This document shows, in pieces, positions 1 to 11,485 of a DNA stretch of 64,000 bases (position 1 is its first letter; every line of letters starts with the position of its first letter). The notes below the pieces were generated by a model. The model had not been told where the DNA came from. It did not search any database and saw only the letters and a program-made list of their open reading frames with translations. The stretch lies in NCBI GenBank assembly GCA_963281255.1, contig OY725495.1:1178001-1242000 (forward strand). The letters run 5' to 3'. The DNA is from Aphrocallistes beatrix. Its lineage: Eukaryota > Porifera > Hexactinellida > Sceptrulophora > Aphrocallistidae. Both the position numbers and the translations under genes were made by a program.

Positions 1-16
1 TACTAATATTACTCAC

Positions 17-2337
17 GAATAGAATTGATGGATGGCTCGAGTATTGCTTTGTTTACTGATGTCTCCGTATCCTAAAATAAAATAATCAAATTTGTAGGAA
101 TTGATAGCATTTTAATTAAAAATTACTAAAATTTCACTTACTGCAGAATTAGTGCGTTTATGATATATTCGAGAAAGGTGGATTGGTATCTTTGTTGTCT
201 TTTTGCTGTTGAGATCGGTATGTGCAATAATATGGCTTGGTGTCACTCTATCTACTGAATATGGTCCAAGATATTTCTTTGCATTTTTGGTTCCAGGAAG
301 ATGTTTGGATTTTTTGATGTTGTGTACAAGTACTTGGTCTCCTTCCTCAAATTCCGACCTAAATTTAGCTACTTAGTTAAGTAAAGATTTGTGAGTCATG
401 ATGAATTGAATTTACGTCAACAGAAAATATTTTAAGTATGAGATGAGAAGACATACGAATTGCAAAGCTTCTTTGAGAAAATATGCTATGGTGATGCTAT
501 CATCATTGTCATTACTTTCTGTTATTGGAACCAAATACTAAAAATAAGAATTACTCACCTGTTACGTTTTAGTTTACGGTCAAAATTCCGTTTTTGAATT
601 TTCTGTTCTTTTTTGATATTGTCGATAGCAAACATTCTATCAGTATCACGAGTTTCATCTATTTCTTGCATCCACTCATCATCATTATTTGGTAACTCAT
701 AGGGATCTGCTTCGTCAATGGCCATTGGAATGGCATCACGTTGGGGGCATCCTGGATCAGAGGTACAACCGTCTTCATTTGGCTCAGAACGGTCGTCGTT
801 ATTTGATGATGAGGTAATCAAGTTGAGAAGGTTAGAGGAATCATAATCTCTCCCGAACATAAGATAGAATGGAGTGTACCCTGTAGAGCGTTTTTTCTGA
901 GTGTTTGCTGACAAAACTGCTGGTTGTAGTTTTGCTGTCCATTCTGTATCTGCATTACTCCTCAATTTGTAAATTTTACTAATTCAAAGTTAACTAAATA
1001 AATAGAGAGTAACCAATAATATGGGGTGAGATAGATAAATAAGACTCTTACTTTTTGATAATTTTATTGTGCGCTTCAACAAGTCCATTACTTTGTGGAT
1101 GGTAAGCAGTGGTTCTTCTAAGCTCAACATCAAGTTGTGAGTGGAAATCTTGAAATTCCTAAAACAATCAAAATATTCCTAAGTATGCCACCTGATACTT
1201 TCACATTTATTCAATGGCTTAATTGGGACGTTAGCTTAAAAAAAATGGAGTACACAGCTAATTTAGCTAATTTAGAGTTTCCACTACGTTGAAGCTGGTG
1301 AATATCAAATAATGTCAATGTATACCAGACGTACTTAATTAATTAAGATAGTAAAGAGGGGTGTATTTTCTTGTTTATTCTTTAAATATGATACAATTAA
1401 CTATTAAATTAACTATATATGTATAAGTATCAGCGGGTGTACTTTATATATATGTTTATACCTTGCTCGAGAATTCTTTGCCTTGGTCGCTCTGGATAAC
1501 TTTAGGAACTCCGAATATAAGATAGATATCTTGTAAGCGATTCAATACCTCCCTGGATGTTTTAGTTTTGAGAGGGCGTGCGACTACAAATTTGCTCAGG
1601 TAGCAGACAATGACCAAAATATGCTGAAATCCGAAAGAATCTGGGGTCATATTGCAAATTAGATCAATTCCACAGTGATGCCAGGGGTTTTGTGGAGGTG
1701 GAATGGGTTGGAGTTCTCGTTGGGGCTGAGGTGGGAGTGCTGCATTAGATTGGCAGTCGTGACAGGTTTTTATCTAAAAGGATAAAATAAGTGAATAATT
1801 TTATTCATTCTAATTCATTGAATGGGAATTTCTTACATATTGTCGAACATCTTCGTGAATGCCGATCCAGTCGTATTTGTTACGAATGCCATCAATCGTA
1901 GCATTGATACCAGGGTGAGTAGTATCATGGTAGAAACTGATGATATGATTGATTTCGGATTCAAGTGGAATCTCAAGGTATTTCACGACTCCATTCTTCC
2001 TCACACTCTGAAATATGGACAGTAAAATGAATGGATACATACGATTTGGATTATTAGTAAAATAAACCACCACCACAGACAGTCAAATTGAAAAACATTT
2101 AAGCTAAATATTGGTGCCCAAGATTCAATAATAGCAAAGGTGAGGTAAAAGCTAGTTTGAATGCCGTCGTAATTTATTCTACTTTACCTTTACAAGTTTG
2201 TTGTTTTGGAGATAATACTCTCTGCACCTTCTGACAAAATTCTTTTTCTTATATCGATCACTTGAATCCTTGATCTCCAGAGGAATGACATTAGTCAAGA
2301 GATAACTCTGAATCTGCTGGTACTCGTTCACGTTCAT
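17..2337 (-). CDS. Multi-exon gypsy-type integrase gene (GIN-like, probably domesticated), 3' part off the window
   Basis: Seven minus-strand exons read as one frame: 2188-2337, 1837-2007, 1462-1773, 1052-1158, 559-960, 142-358 and 17-71, continuing past base 1. All six internal introns (63-303 bp) are GT-AG and phases match at every junction. In order the protein has an N-terminal helical region, an HHCC zinc finger (YHDTTHPG ... IKTCHDC), then an integrase core with D in GIDLICNM, D in QSDQGKEF and E in GLVEAHN. The last two are separated by exactly 35 residues although an intron interrupts them. A GPY module (KKYLGPYSV) follows. At least 471 codons carry no stop or frameshift. No reverse transcriptase, gag or LTR is visible next to it. 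Vertebrate GIN1 has the same plan, so I infer a host gene derived from a Ty3/gypsy integrase. The Met at 2337 may be internal: the frame stays open to a good acceptor (polypyrimidine then CTAG) at 2391, so another 5' exon is possible. Confidence 0.85.
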
Positions 2338-2400
2338 GATAGAGTCAATGTCAGTTCGAAGTAAATTCGTAAATAGAAGTTGAAAGAAATCTAGAAAAAA

Positions 2401-2956
2401 GAGATAAAGTTAGAACGCGAGTTTATGACATGAAGGTAATTATATAGTAAATAGCAAGTTACCATGGACGAAATGTTACTTAGTCTAAATGAAAAAGCTA
2501 TCGGTGGGTCAAAATCCCACGCGGGTCAAAATCTCATGCAACAGGCCTCTAACCCTGAATATTTTGAGATAATTGTGAATAATTAATTCATATTCTTAGC
2601 ACTACGAAGTACAATCCATCAGTTTAGAATGAATAAAGAGCTTCTAAAAAGTATATTAGTAAGTTAGAACGAAAGTCAGCGACTTTTAGTTTCCAAGTTA
2701 GGATTTCGAAAAATGTTACGTCATCATATGCCAAAAATCTAAAACTTAACATTCCATAGGATGTAGTGCAATTATTATCAATGAAACATATATATACCCT
2801 TATAAAAAGTATATTGGGAGGAGAGAACTAAGAATTTAGGCTTATATATACAGAGATAGAGAAGTATCTCTTTTTGTACCCTAAATGAGTGATTTTAACC
2901 GAATCTGGGAGATCCAAGGCCAGGGGCATTATTCACTAACAGAAATTTTGCTTAAC
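2401..2956 (-). repeat. Family A fragment, inverted
   Basis: No coding potential. Bases from about 2540 match, in reverse, the interior of the family A element further right (compare 4000-4140 and 36100-36660), for example the segments around the CTCTTTATTCATTC motif. It is a truncated, inverted piece abutting the left end of the full copy at 2961. Confidence 0.6.
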
Positions 2957-2960
2957 TTAA

Positions 2961-4863
2961 GGATACCGCCCTCGAAAAACATCGCTTGACATAAAAAAAA
3001 TCGAGAATTTTTTTATTGTTAATTCCATCGGATTATTGAGTAGTCTACCATCAAATCGTACTTGTTGGACGGTATTTATTTTGATATTCTAGAACTGAGC
3101 GCCTAAAGCTCAGTCGTACTAAAAATCGGAAACTTATTCGTGGTTTTGCGGCGCATTCATCAATTATTTTCTAACTTATCTGATATTTTTTCAATTATAT
3201 GAACCTCAAAATGGTTTTGGCCCCTTTAAATATTATAAAACAGATGAATTTAGAAAAAGAGGCACTTAAAATTCAATCAAAAATATCTTTATGAGGGACT
3301 TCCTTTATAAAATGCTCGGGAAATGGCCGATGTGATATTAGCTATTGTGTATAGAAAAGAATTCTGAACATTTTTAAAAAAATTTGTTCAGATCCGACCA
3401 TTAGTTCGTAAGTTATAGTATATTGTAGATAAAGTTCGGACATCAAACCTCTCTATGGCCCCGAAAGTGCTCGATGTCAATGCATAAAAACTATTAAAGA
3501 TATATAATCTATTATAATCTTAAATGAAAGGATATATATGATAATATATAGGTTCCTCAAACATCTCTTTGTCAAAAAGTAAATATTTCTTGACTTATCA
3601 TCGATTTTATTGTAATAGAAATTCTATGGAGTACTTTGAATATATTAGAAAATTGCGAATCTTGTCATGAAATAAGTTCCCAAAAGTAGCTATTATACTC
3701 AAAAAACAATGCAATAGTCTCTAGCAATGTATACAGTAATTTTGAAGCACTCAACATGATTGTTTTGGAAGTTCAAAGCATTTATCTCCAAAATTCGGTC
3801 AAAGCCCCCCATTTATGGTCCAAAAACAGATTCCTCCATATCTCGGGAAATATACACCGAAATTCTTAGCTCTCAATTCCTAATATACTTTTCAAGATGG
3901 TATATATCTTATTCTAAAAAATAAGTGTACTACATGGAATGGAATGCTAAGTTTCAAATTTTTATCACGTGATGACGTAGCATTTTTCGAAAATCCTAAC
4001 TTGAAAACTAAAAGTCGTAGACTCTCGCTCTAACTTCCTAATATACTTTTTAGAAGCTCTTTATTCATTCTAAACCGATGAATTATACTTTGTAGTGCTA
4101 GGAATATGAATTATATTCCCTAATTGGTTCAAAATATTCGGGGTTAGAGGCCTTAAGGTAATTTGTGAATTTTCAGTATAATTTTGCTATTTTCACCAAA
4201 ATCTGTTGGAATACATCTAATTCATTAGTATACATGCGATTAAATGCCCATGGATGCTTTTATTTATCGTTAATAGCTCATTTTATATCGTTCTTAACAT
4301 CAAAACTTCAAATCCCTATATCTCGGGACTTTAAAATTCCAAAATTGACCTCAAAATTACTTTGAGATAGAGGTTTGAAAATTTCAGGAGTTGTTCTATA
4401 TCGTTAGGAGATGAGCGTTGGACCATTTTCGATATTTTATAAATTTGTGATTTTATTGCTGATTTCCAAAGAAAATCGGGCTTTTTTCGCCGTTTTTTGG
4501 CAACTTTTTTTCAAACCCCTATAAAATTAACAATTTTGGTTATTTTAACTTTCTTTTGGTTCTATGCGATTGCAAATTTTATAGACTATATATGAATAAA
4601 TTTTAGAAGCATTTGATCCTAACATGTGTTTCAAAAAAATCACAGAGTGGAGGAGGGCTTACCATTAAGATGTGCTAGGGATAAACGGAAAAAAACCGAC
4701 TTTGAGACGCTGTAACTCAAAAACTAGAAATGCGAACCAAAAACTGTTTGGCATGTCTCAATATTTTTTAATTGCACTACCTGTCCACGCTTAACATCTT
4801 ATATATCTCTCTTCTTAATATATGCTGTAAGCCAAACCTATGGATTTTTCACGGGCGGTATCC
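2961..4863 (+). mobile_element. Family A non-autonomous DNA transposon (TTAA target)
   Basis: The element starts GGATACCGCCCTCG and ends CGGGCGGTATCC, with TTAA directly outside both ends (2957-2960 and 4864-4867). No ORF of note lies inside, so it is non-autonomous. TTAA duplications are known for piggyBac and Kolobok elements; the GG start fits Kolobok better, but that is inference. The same ends bound the copies at 18958-24370 and 29739-37316. Confidence 0.7.
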
Positions 4864-5800
4864 TTAAAACTTAAGTATAACTTAAGCAAAAACTAAGTAT
4901 TTGCTTAACTTTGAGACAAAACCCCAAAAAATCAAAGTCTTAATTCAACCATTGTTATACTGTTTATGGATAGTACTAGTTAGTACAAGAATTAATGCAT
5001 AATATGAGTTGCGAACTAGGAATAAATATGAAGTTATAGTCACTTAAAGTCTAAATCCTATACAATATCCGTGGTTGTGCCGTTCGTCATAACTAACTAT
5101 TGACTAGGATCAACTTGATTTTACTGTTCAAATATCATTATTAGCGAATGGTTGAGCTAGTAGCGAAGCTATTTTGTTCAATTTTCACTTTAATAATTTT
5201 TTTATGTTGAAAAATATTTTGTCGAGCCATTTACCCAGGAATTTTTGGGACAAAATAATTTTCAGTTTTTGAACTTTTCTTTCATCTGAAAATCGGGCTT
5301 CGCTACTAGCTTAATCAGAGGATTTAGCGTGTTTTTTACAATATGTTTGCGTTTAAAATGTGAATATTTTTTGAGTTAGGTTAATCATACGGATGTGCGC
5401 CAATTGAAAATTTTAAAAATTTAAATTAATAGATTTTGATTGAGAAAGGCCAGATATTACCTGCTACAAGTACATAAACAATCATCGGATTGACAAAATA
5501 TCTGATTATCGGATTATTTAGACATCCTAGAATTAAATAAAAACTAAATTACAATATATTTGGTTCTGGAAAATTTTTTCAAAATTTGAGGGCCTGTCAC
5601 CTTAAGCAAAAACTAAGTATTTGCTTAACTTGAGAAATAGCTAAGAATTTGCTTGCTTTAAAAAAATGTCAAGAATTTAATACTTTTGAATTATCCAAAT
5701 ACTGTAATCACTATCAAGTTCAATGGTTAAATTATATGAACAATAGTCCTATTAAATAGTTATAAATTTCTGAAGAAATATTCTAGTTTAGTTTGATTTC

Positions 5801-6000
5801 ATGGCTTCTGCACTAAGTTTACTTGAGATTGAAATTGAAACTATTGAAAGCAGTTTACGTCGCCAGAGTTTTTAGGGATCGACTTAACCCAATGGAGACA
5901 TATTCTGACTTCGATTTTATCGCTAGATACAGAATAACGAAGTATATGTTTGTAAACCTCTTGTTTATTTCTTCAGAGGAAAAGTTTTTCGCCCAGGGTT
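5801..6000 (+). pseudogene. N-terminal remnant of a PIF/Harbinger transposase
   Basis: The reading frame begins at ATG 5801 (MASALSLLEIEIE), runs to SSLRRQ, then needs a shift near 5868 into the frame carrying RVFRDRLNPMETYSD and IARYRITKYMFVNLL. An arginine-rich stretch followed by NP-(M/L)-E-x-YSD and a (Y/F)R(I/F)(T/S)K motif is characteristic of the N-terminal region of Harbinger transposases and of HARBI1-like proteins. The catalytic DDE domain is absent, so this is a broken fragment. Confidence 0.5.
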
Positions 6001-6103
6001 TGGATTTTTCTGCCATTAGTTTCAGTATTTCTTATTCCGTGGGATATTTCGAATTTATTTTGTTCTTGTTTCCAGCAGTAGTTTATATAGTAGTTTGTTC
6101 TGG

Positions 6104-6412
6104 AAAACGTTTGTAGAATAATTATTCATATTCTATAGTAGTTATTCGCCAACTTTAATTTAGATCATTTTAATTAATACGTCATCAATATATTTAGACA
6201 ATTAGATTCTTTACGCATCTCAATCACTCTTCGAAAACATTTGTATACTAATAATATTCTAGCAGTTATTCACCAACTTCCATTTAGATCATTTTAATAC
6301 GTCATGAATATATTTAGACAATTAGATTCTTTACGCATCTCAATCACTCTTCGAAAACATTTGTATACGTACTAATAACATTCTAGCAGTTATTCGCCAA
6401 CTTTCATTTTAA
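6104..6412. repeat. Tandem repeat, about 125 bp unit, just over two copies
   Basis: A unit containing GACAATTAGATTCTTTACGC and CACTCTTCGAAAAC is repeated at about 6198 and 6318, with a partial third unit up to 6412. The repeats lie inside the Harbinger remnant. Confidence 0.7.
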
Positions 6413-7201
6413 TACCACAATGATAGAACTGACAAAACATCCCTAGCGCGTCAATGATTCATACAACAGAAATAAATCAAACTACCTACAAGCTTTTATA
6501 CTAATTTATAGACCGAAACACGATTTACAAGATTTTAAGAGTTAAGTCAACCCCAGACATGACTTAAGTTAAAAACTAAATATTTGCTTAAGTTTAAGCA
6601 AATACTTAGTTTTTGCTTAAAGTTATAGCAAATACTTAGAGTTAACCTCCTAAAGTTTAGCCATAGCATTCTATACACTAAGGCAATGGTGCTGATCAGT
6701 AGACTTGGACTAGGGATTGGTTAGATCAGTTAGTTTATTTTGATTTCAAAATTATAATACAATTGTAAATTTGCTGTAACTACCCATATTAAGTAAATAA
6801 TTAGTAACCTACTGCCCTTTTATGAAATCATGAATGGTCTGGAGATAATTTCATACATAGTGGACATGTAATAAGTAAATTAATAAATAATTAAGCAGAA
6901 ATAAGTATAATTGGTAACATATGATTCACAGTTAAAAAGAGCATAGAGGTAGTTTAGAAAGTCGAGTAGAAGCGAGATATGATGATAGGGGTAGAATGTA
7001 ATTCCGATGCGTCTTGAATAAGTGTCATTGTAGCCGTTAGTGGAGTTCCTCGATAATGATGAAGTAGATTTCATTCAGACGGTTGTAGATACAGGAGTGA
7101 TATATCATGTCGGAGGATTTATCTATAAGAATATATTACAATAATTAGGTACTAAATTCGAAATAATATTTGTAACGGATATAGATAATTATCAGTACAT
7201 A

Positions 7202-7470
7202 CAGGGTGTTTCAAATGTCTTGGTACCGCTTCTAATAGAGCCACGAAAACTAAGAAATCAAAAAATTATCAATCGGGCCGCTGAAAAAGTAATATCGAAA
7301 TCATTCTTAGAAAATTTAGTGAGTAGTATGCCAAATCGAGTTAGGAAAGTACTAGAATTGAAAGGTTATTATATTGGCAAATGAAATTCAAAGTGAATGG
7401 AATTCAGCATGTATTATATGTAGTATTTAAGTTAAAATGTTCAAGGGCCCAAGACTTTTGAAACACCCTG
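7202..7470 (+). mobile_element. Internally deleted Tc1-type element
   Basis: The termini are CAGGGTGTTTCAAA and its inverse TTTGAAACACCCTG, with TA outside on the left. The right TA survives in the duplication of the hAT MITE that landed at its edge. Plus strand 7284-7384 encodes the C-terminal tail of a Tc1 transposase (LVSSMPNRVRKVLELKG, then YYIGK and a stop). The corresponding tail of the Tc1 at 38.5-39.6 kb is closely similar. The catalytic region has been deleted. Confidence 0.75.
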
Positions 7471-7475
7471 TCAAG

Positions 7476-7669
7476 CAGCGGTTCTGAACCTGGGGTACGC
7501 ATAGCACCCCCAGGGGGTACCTGCGGTAAATTCTTTTAATTAAGCAATATATTCATGCAGTTCATCCCAAACCAAACCAACAATTAAAATAAAACAAAAA
7601 TTAGAGGGGTACGTGAAACCTCATTTTCGCACCAAGGGGTATACTGACTGAAAAGGTTCAGAACCACTG
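7476..7669. mobile_element. hAT-type MITE
   Basis: The inverted ends are CAGCGGTTCTGAACC and GGTTCAGAACCACTG, with an imperfect 8 bp duplication (CTGTCAAG and CTGTAGAG). The interior holds no coding sequence. Confidence 0.7.
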
Positions 7670-8014
7670 CTGTAGAGCCTCAACAAATAGATATCAACTC
7701 TCGATATCACTCATTGTTGTAGTTATAATTAGAAATATATCAACCGCGGAGCTAGACCCTAACGGAATTGGACGAACAATGGTTGGAAATACAATTGTGG
7801 GGAATCACTTGGACTGTCGATGGAGCCAAAAACAGTGGAATGAAATATTCAAAGATTCACTGTATGTAATTCACCTATGTCTAGGTCTGACGAGTCAATA
7901 AGCTTAATTAATTGCACTCTCGAAGTGATGGATGAAAAACTACATGATTTTGAATAGAACATTCAGTTTGAGAGCTATTAAGTTGAAATATTAGTAAATA
8001 CTTATCAACCTCAT

Positions 8015-8151
8015 CAGGGTTTCTTTCAGGATTTTATGTAAGGGGGGCAAATGAAGGCTTGTAGAACTATAGAGGGGGCATGGCCTTTTTCAATCATACA
8101 CTTAAGTCATTTCCAAGGGGGGGCAAATGCTCCCCCCTGAAAGAAACCCTG
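8015..8151. mobile_element. 137 bp MITE with 16 bp inverted ends
   Basis: The termini are CAGGGTTTCTTTCAGG and the exact inverse CCTGAAAGAAACCCTG, with a perfect 5 bp repeat CTCAT outside both ends. Inside are runs of G and C. A 5 bp duplication does not fit hAT, so the superfamily is uncertain. Confidence 0.65.
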
Positions 8152-8458
8152 CTCATTGAGGATGGTCTCAACTTAGCGAGTGTCATTTATAGAAATTCGC
8201 GAGGTCGGAATTGTGACGTTTTTATTTTCAAATGCTTTGATCTATAATTCGTCGTTAATTGACATAGATCGGTCATGAAAGGTCCGGTTTCTGAAATAAC
8301 TTTCTCAATAAAAAATAATAGTTGCTACCCATGAGCTATCTAGCCGTTTCGTAGGTCGATTAAATTTAGTCTAGAAAGAAGATCTGGAAATGAAATAACT
8401 AAGAACTTATCTACCTTTTCTTCGTTGTCAGTAATGCTCTTAGAGTATGCAGATTCCA

Positions 8459-8855
8459 TCAGCAAACGTTCTTTGTGATCCAAAGATAGTCTCTTAGCTT
8501 GGAATTGGTTTCACATAGATAGGAAGGTTGGGAATGTACTGGGTACTGCAGCTTATTAAGAGCTATTCTATCTCTGGAAACTGTAACAGTGCGAAGCCCG
8601 TCATTATAGGTAATGGTTCTCTCAAATCTCGATGTCATCTGGTTTGAAATGATGTACACATACCTAAACAGTGAGTAGAAGTGTAAATCTGACGATCAGT
8701 AAATGAAACATAATCATAGAAACTTACTCTCATTTGCGTGTTTGCATAGTCCTTCCGTGGGTGTGGAATTGCTCTAATCCATTCTTCAGTTTCAGGTTTT
8801 CAGAGGTAGATTCTGCTTGACTTCTATAATTAGACTTGCAGCCTGGACATGGCAT
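8459..8855 (-). pseudogene. THAP-domain start of a P-type transposase, two exons, frameshifted
   Basis: Exon 1 (8728-8855) begins MPCPGCKSNYRSQ, giving the first two zinc cysteines, and after one frameshift continues TEEWIRAIPHPRKDYANTQM. A GT-AG intron of 64 bp (8664-8727) follows. Exon 2 starts VCVHHFKPDDIE, supplying the C-x2-H pair of the C2CH zinc finger. After another shift, DGLRTVTVSRDRIALNKL and a PSYL motif follow, as in THAP9/P transposases just after the THAP domain. The downstream catalytic region is not recognisable. It sits inside the P-type inverted repeats, which supports the assignment. Non-functional because of the frameshifts. Confidence 0.65.
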
Positions 8856-9245
8856 TGTCGTTCGAAAGAGTAATAATAATTTGATACGTATGAGCAGTCA
8901 GGAGTATTTCAGATTGAGTTTGATTTGTGTATATGAAAAGATAGTGATTTGTAGAACTTCACAACAAGGTAGTAAATAAATATATAATTAATGTGGTTGA
9001 CTTTAAAACAATACAAATAAGTAGTATGTTTATGTATAAAAGTAATGTGGTTGGTTTAAATTAAATTCTCTACAGGGTAAATCGATGTAGAATTCATGAA
9101 AACGATCAGTATATAATATACGAAGCTATATACCAGCATAATTGAACCATTTTTAGGAAATCAAATTTGACTGATCTAACCAATCCCTAGTCCAAGTCCA
9201 CTGCTCAGCACCATTGCCTTAGTGTATAGAATGCTATGGTTTAGC

Positions 9246-10359
9246 GTTACTAGAAATTGAAAAATTATTGGAGGTTTTTAACGCATTCACCAATTAGTTT
9301 TTAACTTATTTGATATTTTTATAATGATATGGACCTTAACATTGTTTTGCCACCTTTGGAGATTATATAACGCAAAGATTTAGAAGAATGGCCAAATAAA
9401 ATCCAAATAAATAGCTCTATAAGGGAGTTCATTTGAATAATGCTCGGTAAATCGCCTGTTTGATATCAGATATTTAGCGATCATTGGATCAGAAATAAAA
9501 TTCTGATCGTTTAAAAAAAAATGTTCTGATCCGACCATTTGTTCGTGAGATATCGCATACTATAGGTAAAGTTCGGGCATAATATCTCTATGGTCTCGAA
9601 AGAGGCCGATGTCATATCTTAAAAACTATTGAAGATATATAATCTATTATACTCTTAAATGAAGCGAAAGTATATAGGTTCCTCAAACATTCCTTTGTCA
9701 AAAAATAAATATTTCTCGACTTATCATTGATTTGATTGTAATACAAATTCTATGGAGAACCTTGAATATATTAGAAAATGGTGAATCTAATCATTAAATA
9801 TGTTTCCAAATGTGGCTATTATGCTAAATAATGAATACAATTGTCGTTAATAATGTGTACAGAAAAATTGGAGTACTTTTGACAATTAGTTTGAAAGTTC
9901 TGGCCTTGGACTTCCCAGATTCGGTCAAAAAACCCCATTTAGGGTCCAAAAAGAGATATCTCTCTATCTCTGTAAATATAAGCCCAAATTCTTAGTTCTC
10001 ACCTTCCTAATATACTTTTTATGAGGGTACACATATGATTCATTGATAATAATTGCATTATATCCTATGGAATGTAAGTTTTAGATTTTTGTCATATGAT
10101 GACGTAGCATTTTTTGAAAGTTCTAACTTAGAAACTAAAAGTCGTAGATTTTGCTCTAACTTCCTGATGTACTTTTTGGAAGCTCTTTATTCATTCTAAA
10201 CTGATAAATTATACTTCGTAGTGCTAGGAATATGAAATATTATTCACAATTATCTCAAAATATGAGTTCGGGGCCTCAAGAAAATTTGTGGATTTTCAGG
10301 GTACTCTTGCTATTTTAAGTAAATATTTGACTCGAATATTCCTAAATCAGCAGTATAAA
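9246..10359. repeat. Family A internal fragment
   Basis: Non-coding. It continues the family A sequence interrupted by the P-type element at 6662-9238 and matches the interiors at 2961-4863 and 29739-37316 in the same order. It ends in the GTATAAA that forms the target of the Helitron at 10360. Confidence 0.7.
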
Positions 10360-10389
10360 TCCTTACTATTAAAACTTGATTAATGTATA

Positions 10390-10438
<49 letters not shown>

Positions 10439-10930
10439 GTAACGAATTGATTGAAGAAAATGCCGGGCGCAGAAGGCTGATTTTTGGCATGTGGGAGTAT
10501 TTTGGCTATGGCTCCAGTAAGTTCTGAGTTCAGAGCAAAATGTCGACTCATCATGGAATTATGACGTTATTGTCACATTTTTAAAAGTTAAGCAACACAG
10601 TTATTCGGGCATAGCTCGGCCATTATAGGAGATAGAAGGCTGAAATTTTAATAGAATCTGTATACTAACATACCTCACATATGATGCGAATTTCATCAAA
10701 AAATGATGAATCATCACTTTGTTATGACGTCATCATTACGCATCAACAGTTTTAAAATTGACAAATTTGGTGATTTTTCGAGTGAAATCGATTTTAACAC
10801 TAAGATGGACATATTTAGAGATGTTATCTCCCTTATAATTAACCAATGTGACCCCAGGCGACCGAAGGGAGCCTCCGGCGGACACGAAGTGTCCGCCAGC
10901 CGCGCAGCGCAAGCAAGCGAAGCGCGCTTG
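10360..10930 (+). mobile_element. Helitron-like non-autonomous element
   Basis: It begins TCCTTACTATTAAAAC, has an (AT)n tract, and ends in the GC-rich hairpin module and GCGAAGCGCGCTTG. It sits between A and T with no target duplication. Removing it together with the next copy restores the uninterrupted sequence seen inverted at 20850-20925. The short ORFs inside are translations of the hairpin module and not genes. Confidence 0.75.
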
Positions 10931-10962
10931 TTTGAATAAATGTCTGTAAATGCTTTTGTTTA

Positions 10963-11485
10963 TCCTTACTATTAAAACTCGATTAATGTTTGTGTATATA
11001 TATATATATATATCTGTAACGAATTGATTGTAGTAACTGCCAGTCACAGAAAGCTGATTTTTGGCATGGGAGTCTTTTGGCTATGGCTCCAGTAAGTTCT
11101 GAGCTCAGAGCAAAATGTCGACTCATCATGGAATTATGACGTCATTGTCACATTTTTAAAAGTTAAGCAATACGTCATTATAGGAGATAGAAGGCTGAAA
11201 CTTTAATAAAATCTGTATACTAATACGCCTCACATATGATGCGACTATCATCAAAAATGATGACTCATCACTTTGCTATGACGTCATCATTACGCATCAA
11301 AATTTTAAAAATTGACAAATTTGGTGTTTTTTCGAGTGCAATCGATTTTAAAACTAAGATGGACATATTTAGAGATGATATCTCCCTTATAATTAACCAA
11401 TGTCACCTCCAGGCGACCGAAGGGAGCCTCCGGCGGACACAAAGTGTCCGCCAGCCGCGCAGCGCAAGCAAGCGAAGCGCGCTTG
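10963..11485 (+). mobile_element. Second Helitron-like element, 32 bp after the first
   Basis: Same 5' TCCTTACTATT and 3' GCGCGCTTG ends and the same A/T insertion rule without duplication. It carries two TGACGTCA octamers. The 32 bp spacer 10931-10962 and both outer flanks match the empty site at 20850-20925. Confidence 0.75.

Larger units (their letters stand above)
4868..6645. mobile_element. PIF/Harbinger-like remnants with TTGCTTAA-rich inverted ends
   Basis: Copies of a terminal motif (CTTAAGCAAAAACTAAGTAT, then TTTGCTTAA) occur at about 4884 and 5602 in one direction and inverted near 6590-6640. They enclose a decayed Harbinger transposase start at 5801. Between 4920 and 5590 and after 6120 I see only AT-rich non-coding sequence. 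At least two overlapping or nested insertions seem to be present. Confidence 0.5.
6662..9238 (-). mobile_element. P-superfamily element relic with THAP-coding remnant
   Basis: The ends are inverted over about 70 bp (left CATAGCATTCTATACACTAA, right its complement). They are flanked by a perfect 7 bp duplication GTTTAGC at 6655-6661 and 9239-9245. The flanks rejoin to an uninterrupted family A sequence. The minus strand carries a decayed THAP domain (8459-8855). A Tc1 remnant (7202-7470), a hAT MITE (7476-7669) and a small MITE (8015-8151) are nested inside. The rest, including 7670-8010 and 8860-9140, shows no recognisable coding. Confidence 0.75.

Noticed and set aside
555..2400. A complete gypsy retrotransposon
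   Set aside because: Only integrase is present, it is spliced, and I see no reverse transcriptase, gag or LTRs within the window. An RT beyond the left edge is unlikely because the integrase C-terminus points that way.
10703..11047. Overlapping frames with RRPKGASGGH and SRAAQASEARL, also at 14660-15046, 25560-25775 and 52411-52680
   Set aside because: They are translations of the GC-rich hairpin module of the Helitron-like family, occur on both strands and in several frames, and end at element borders.
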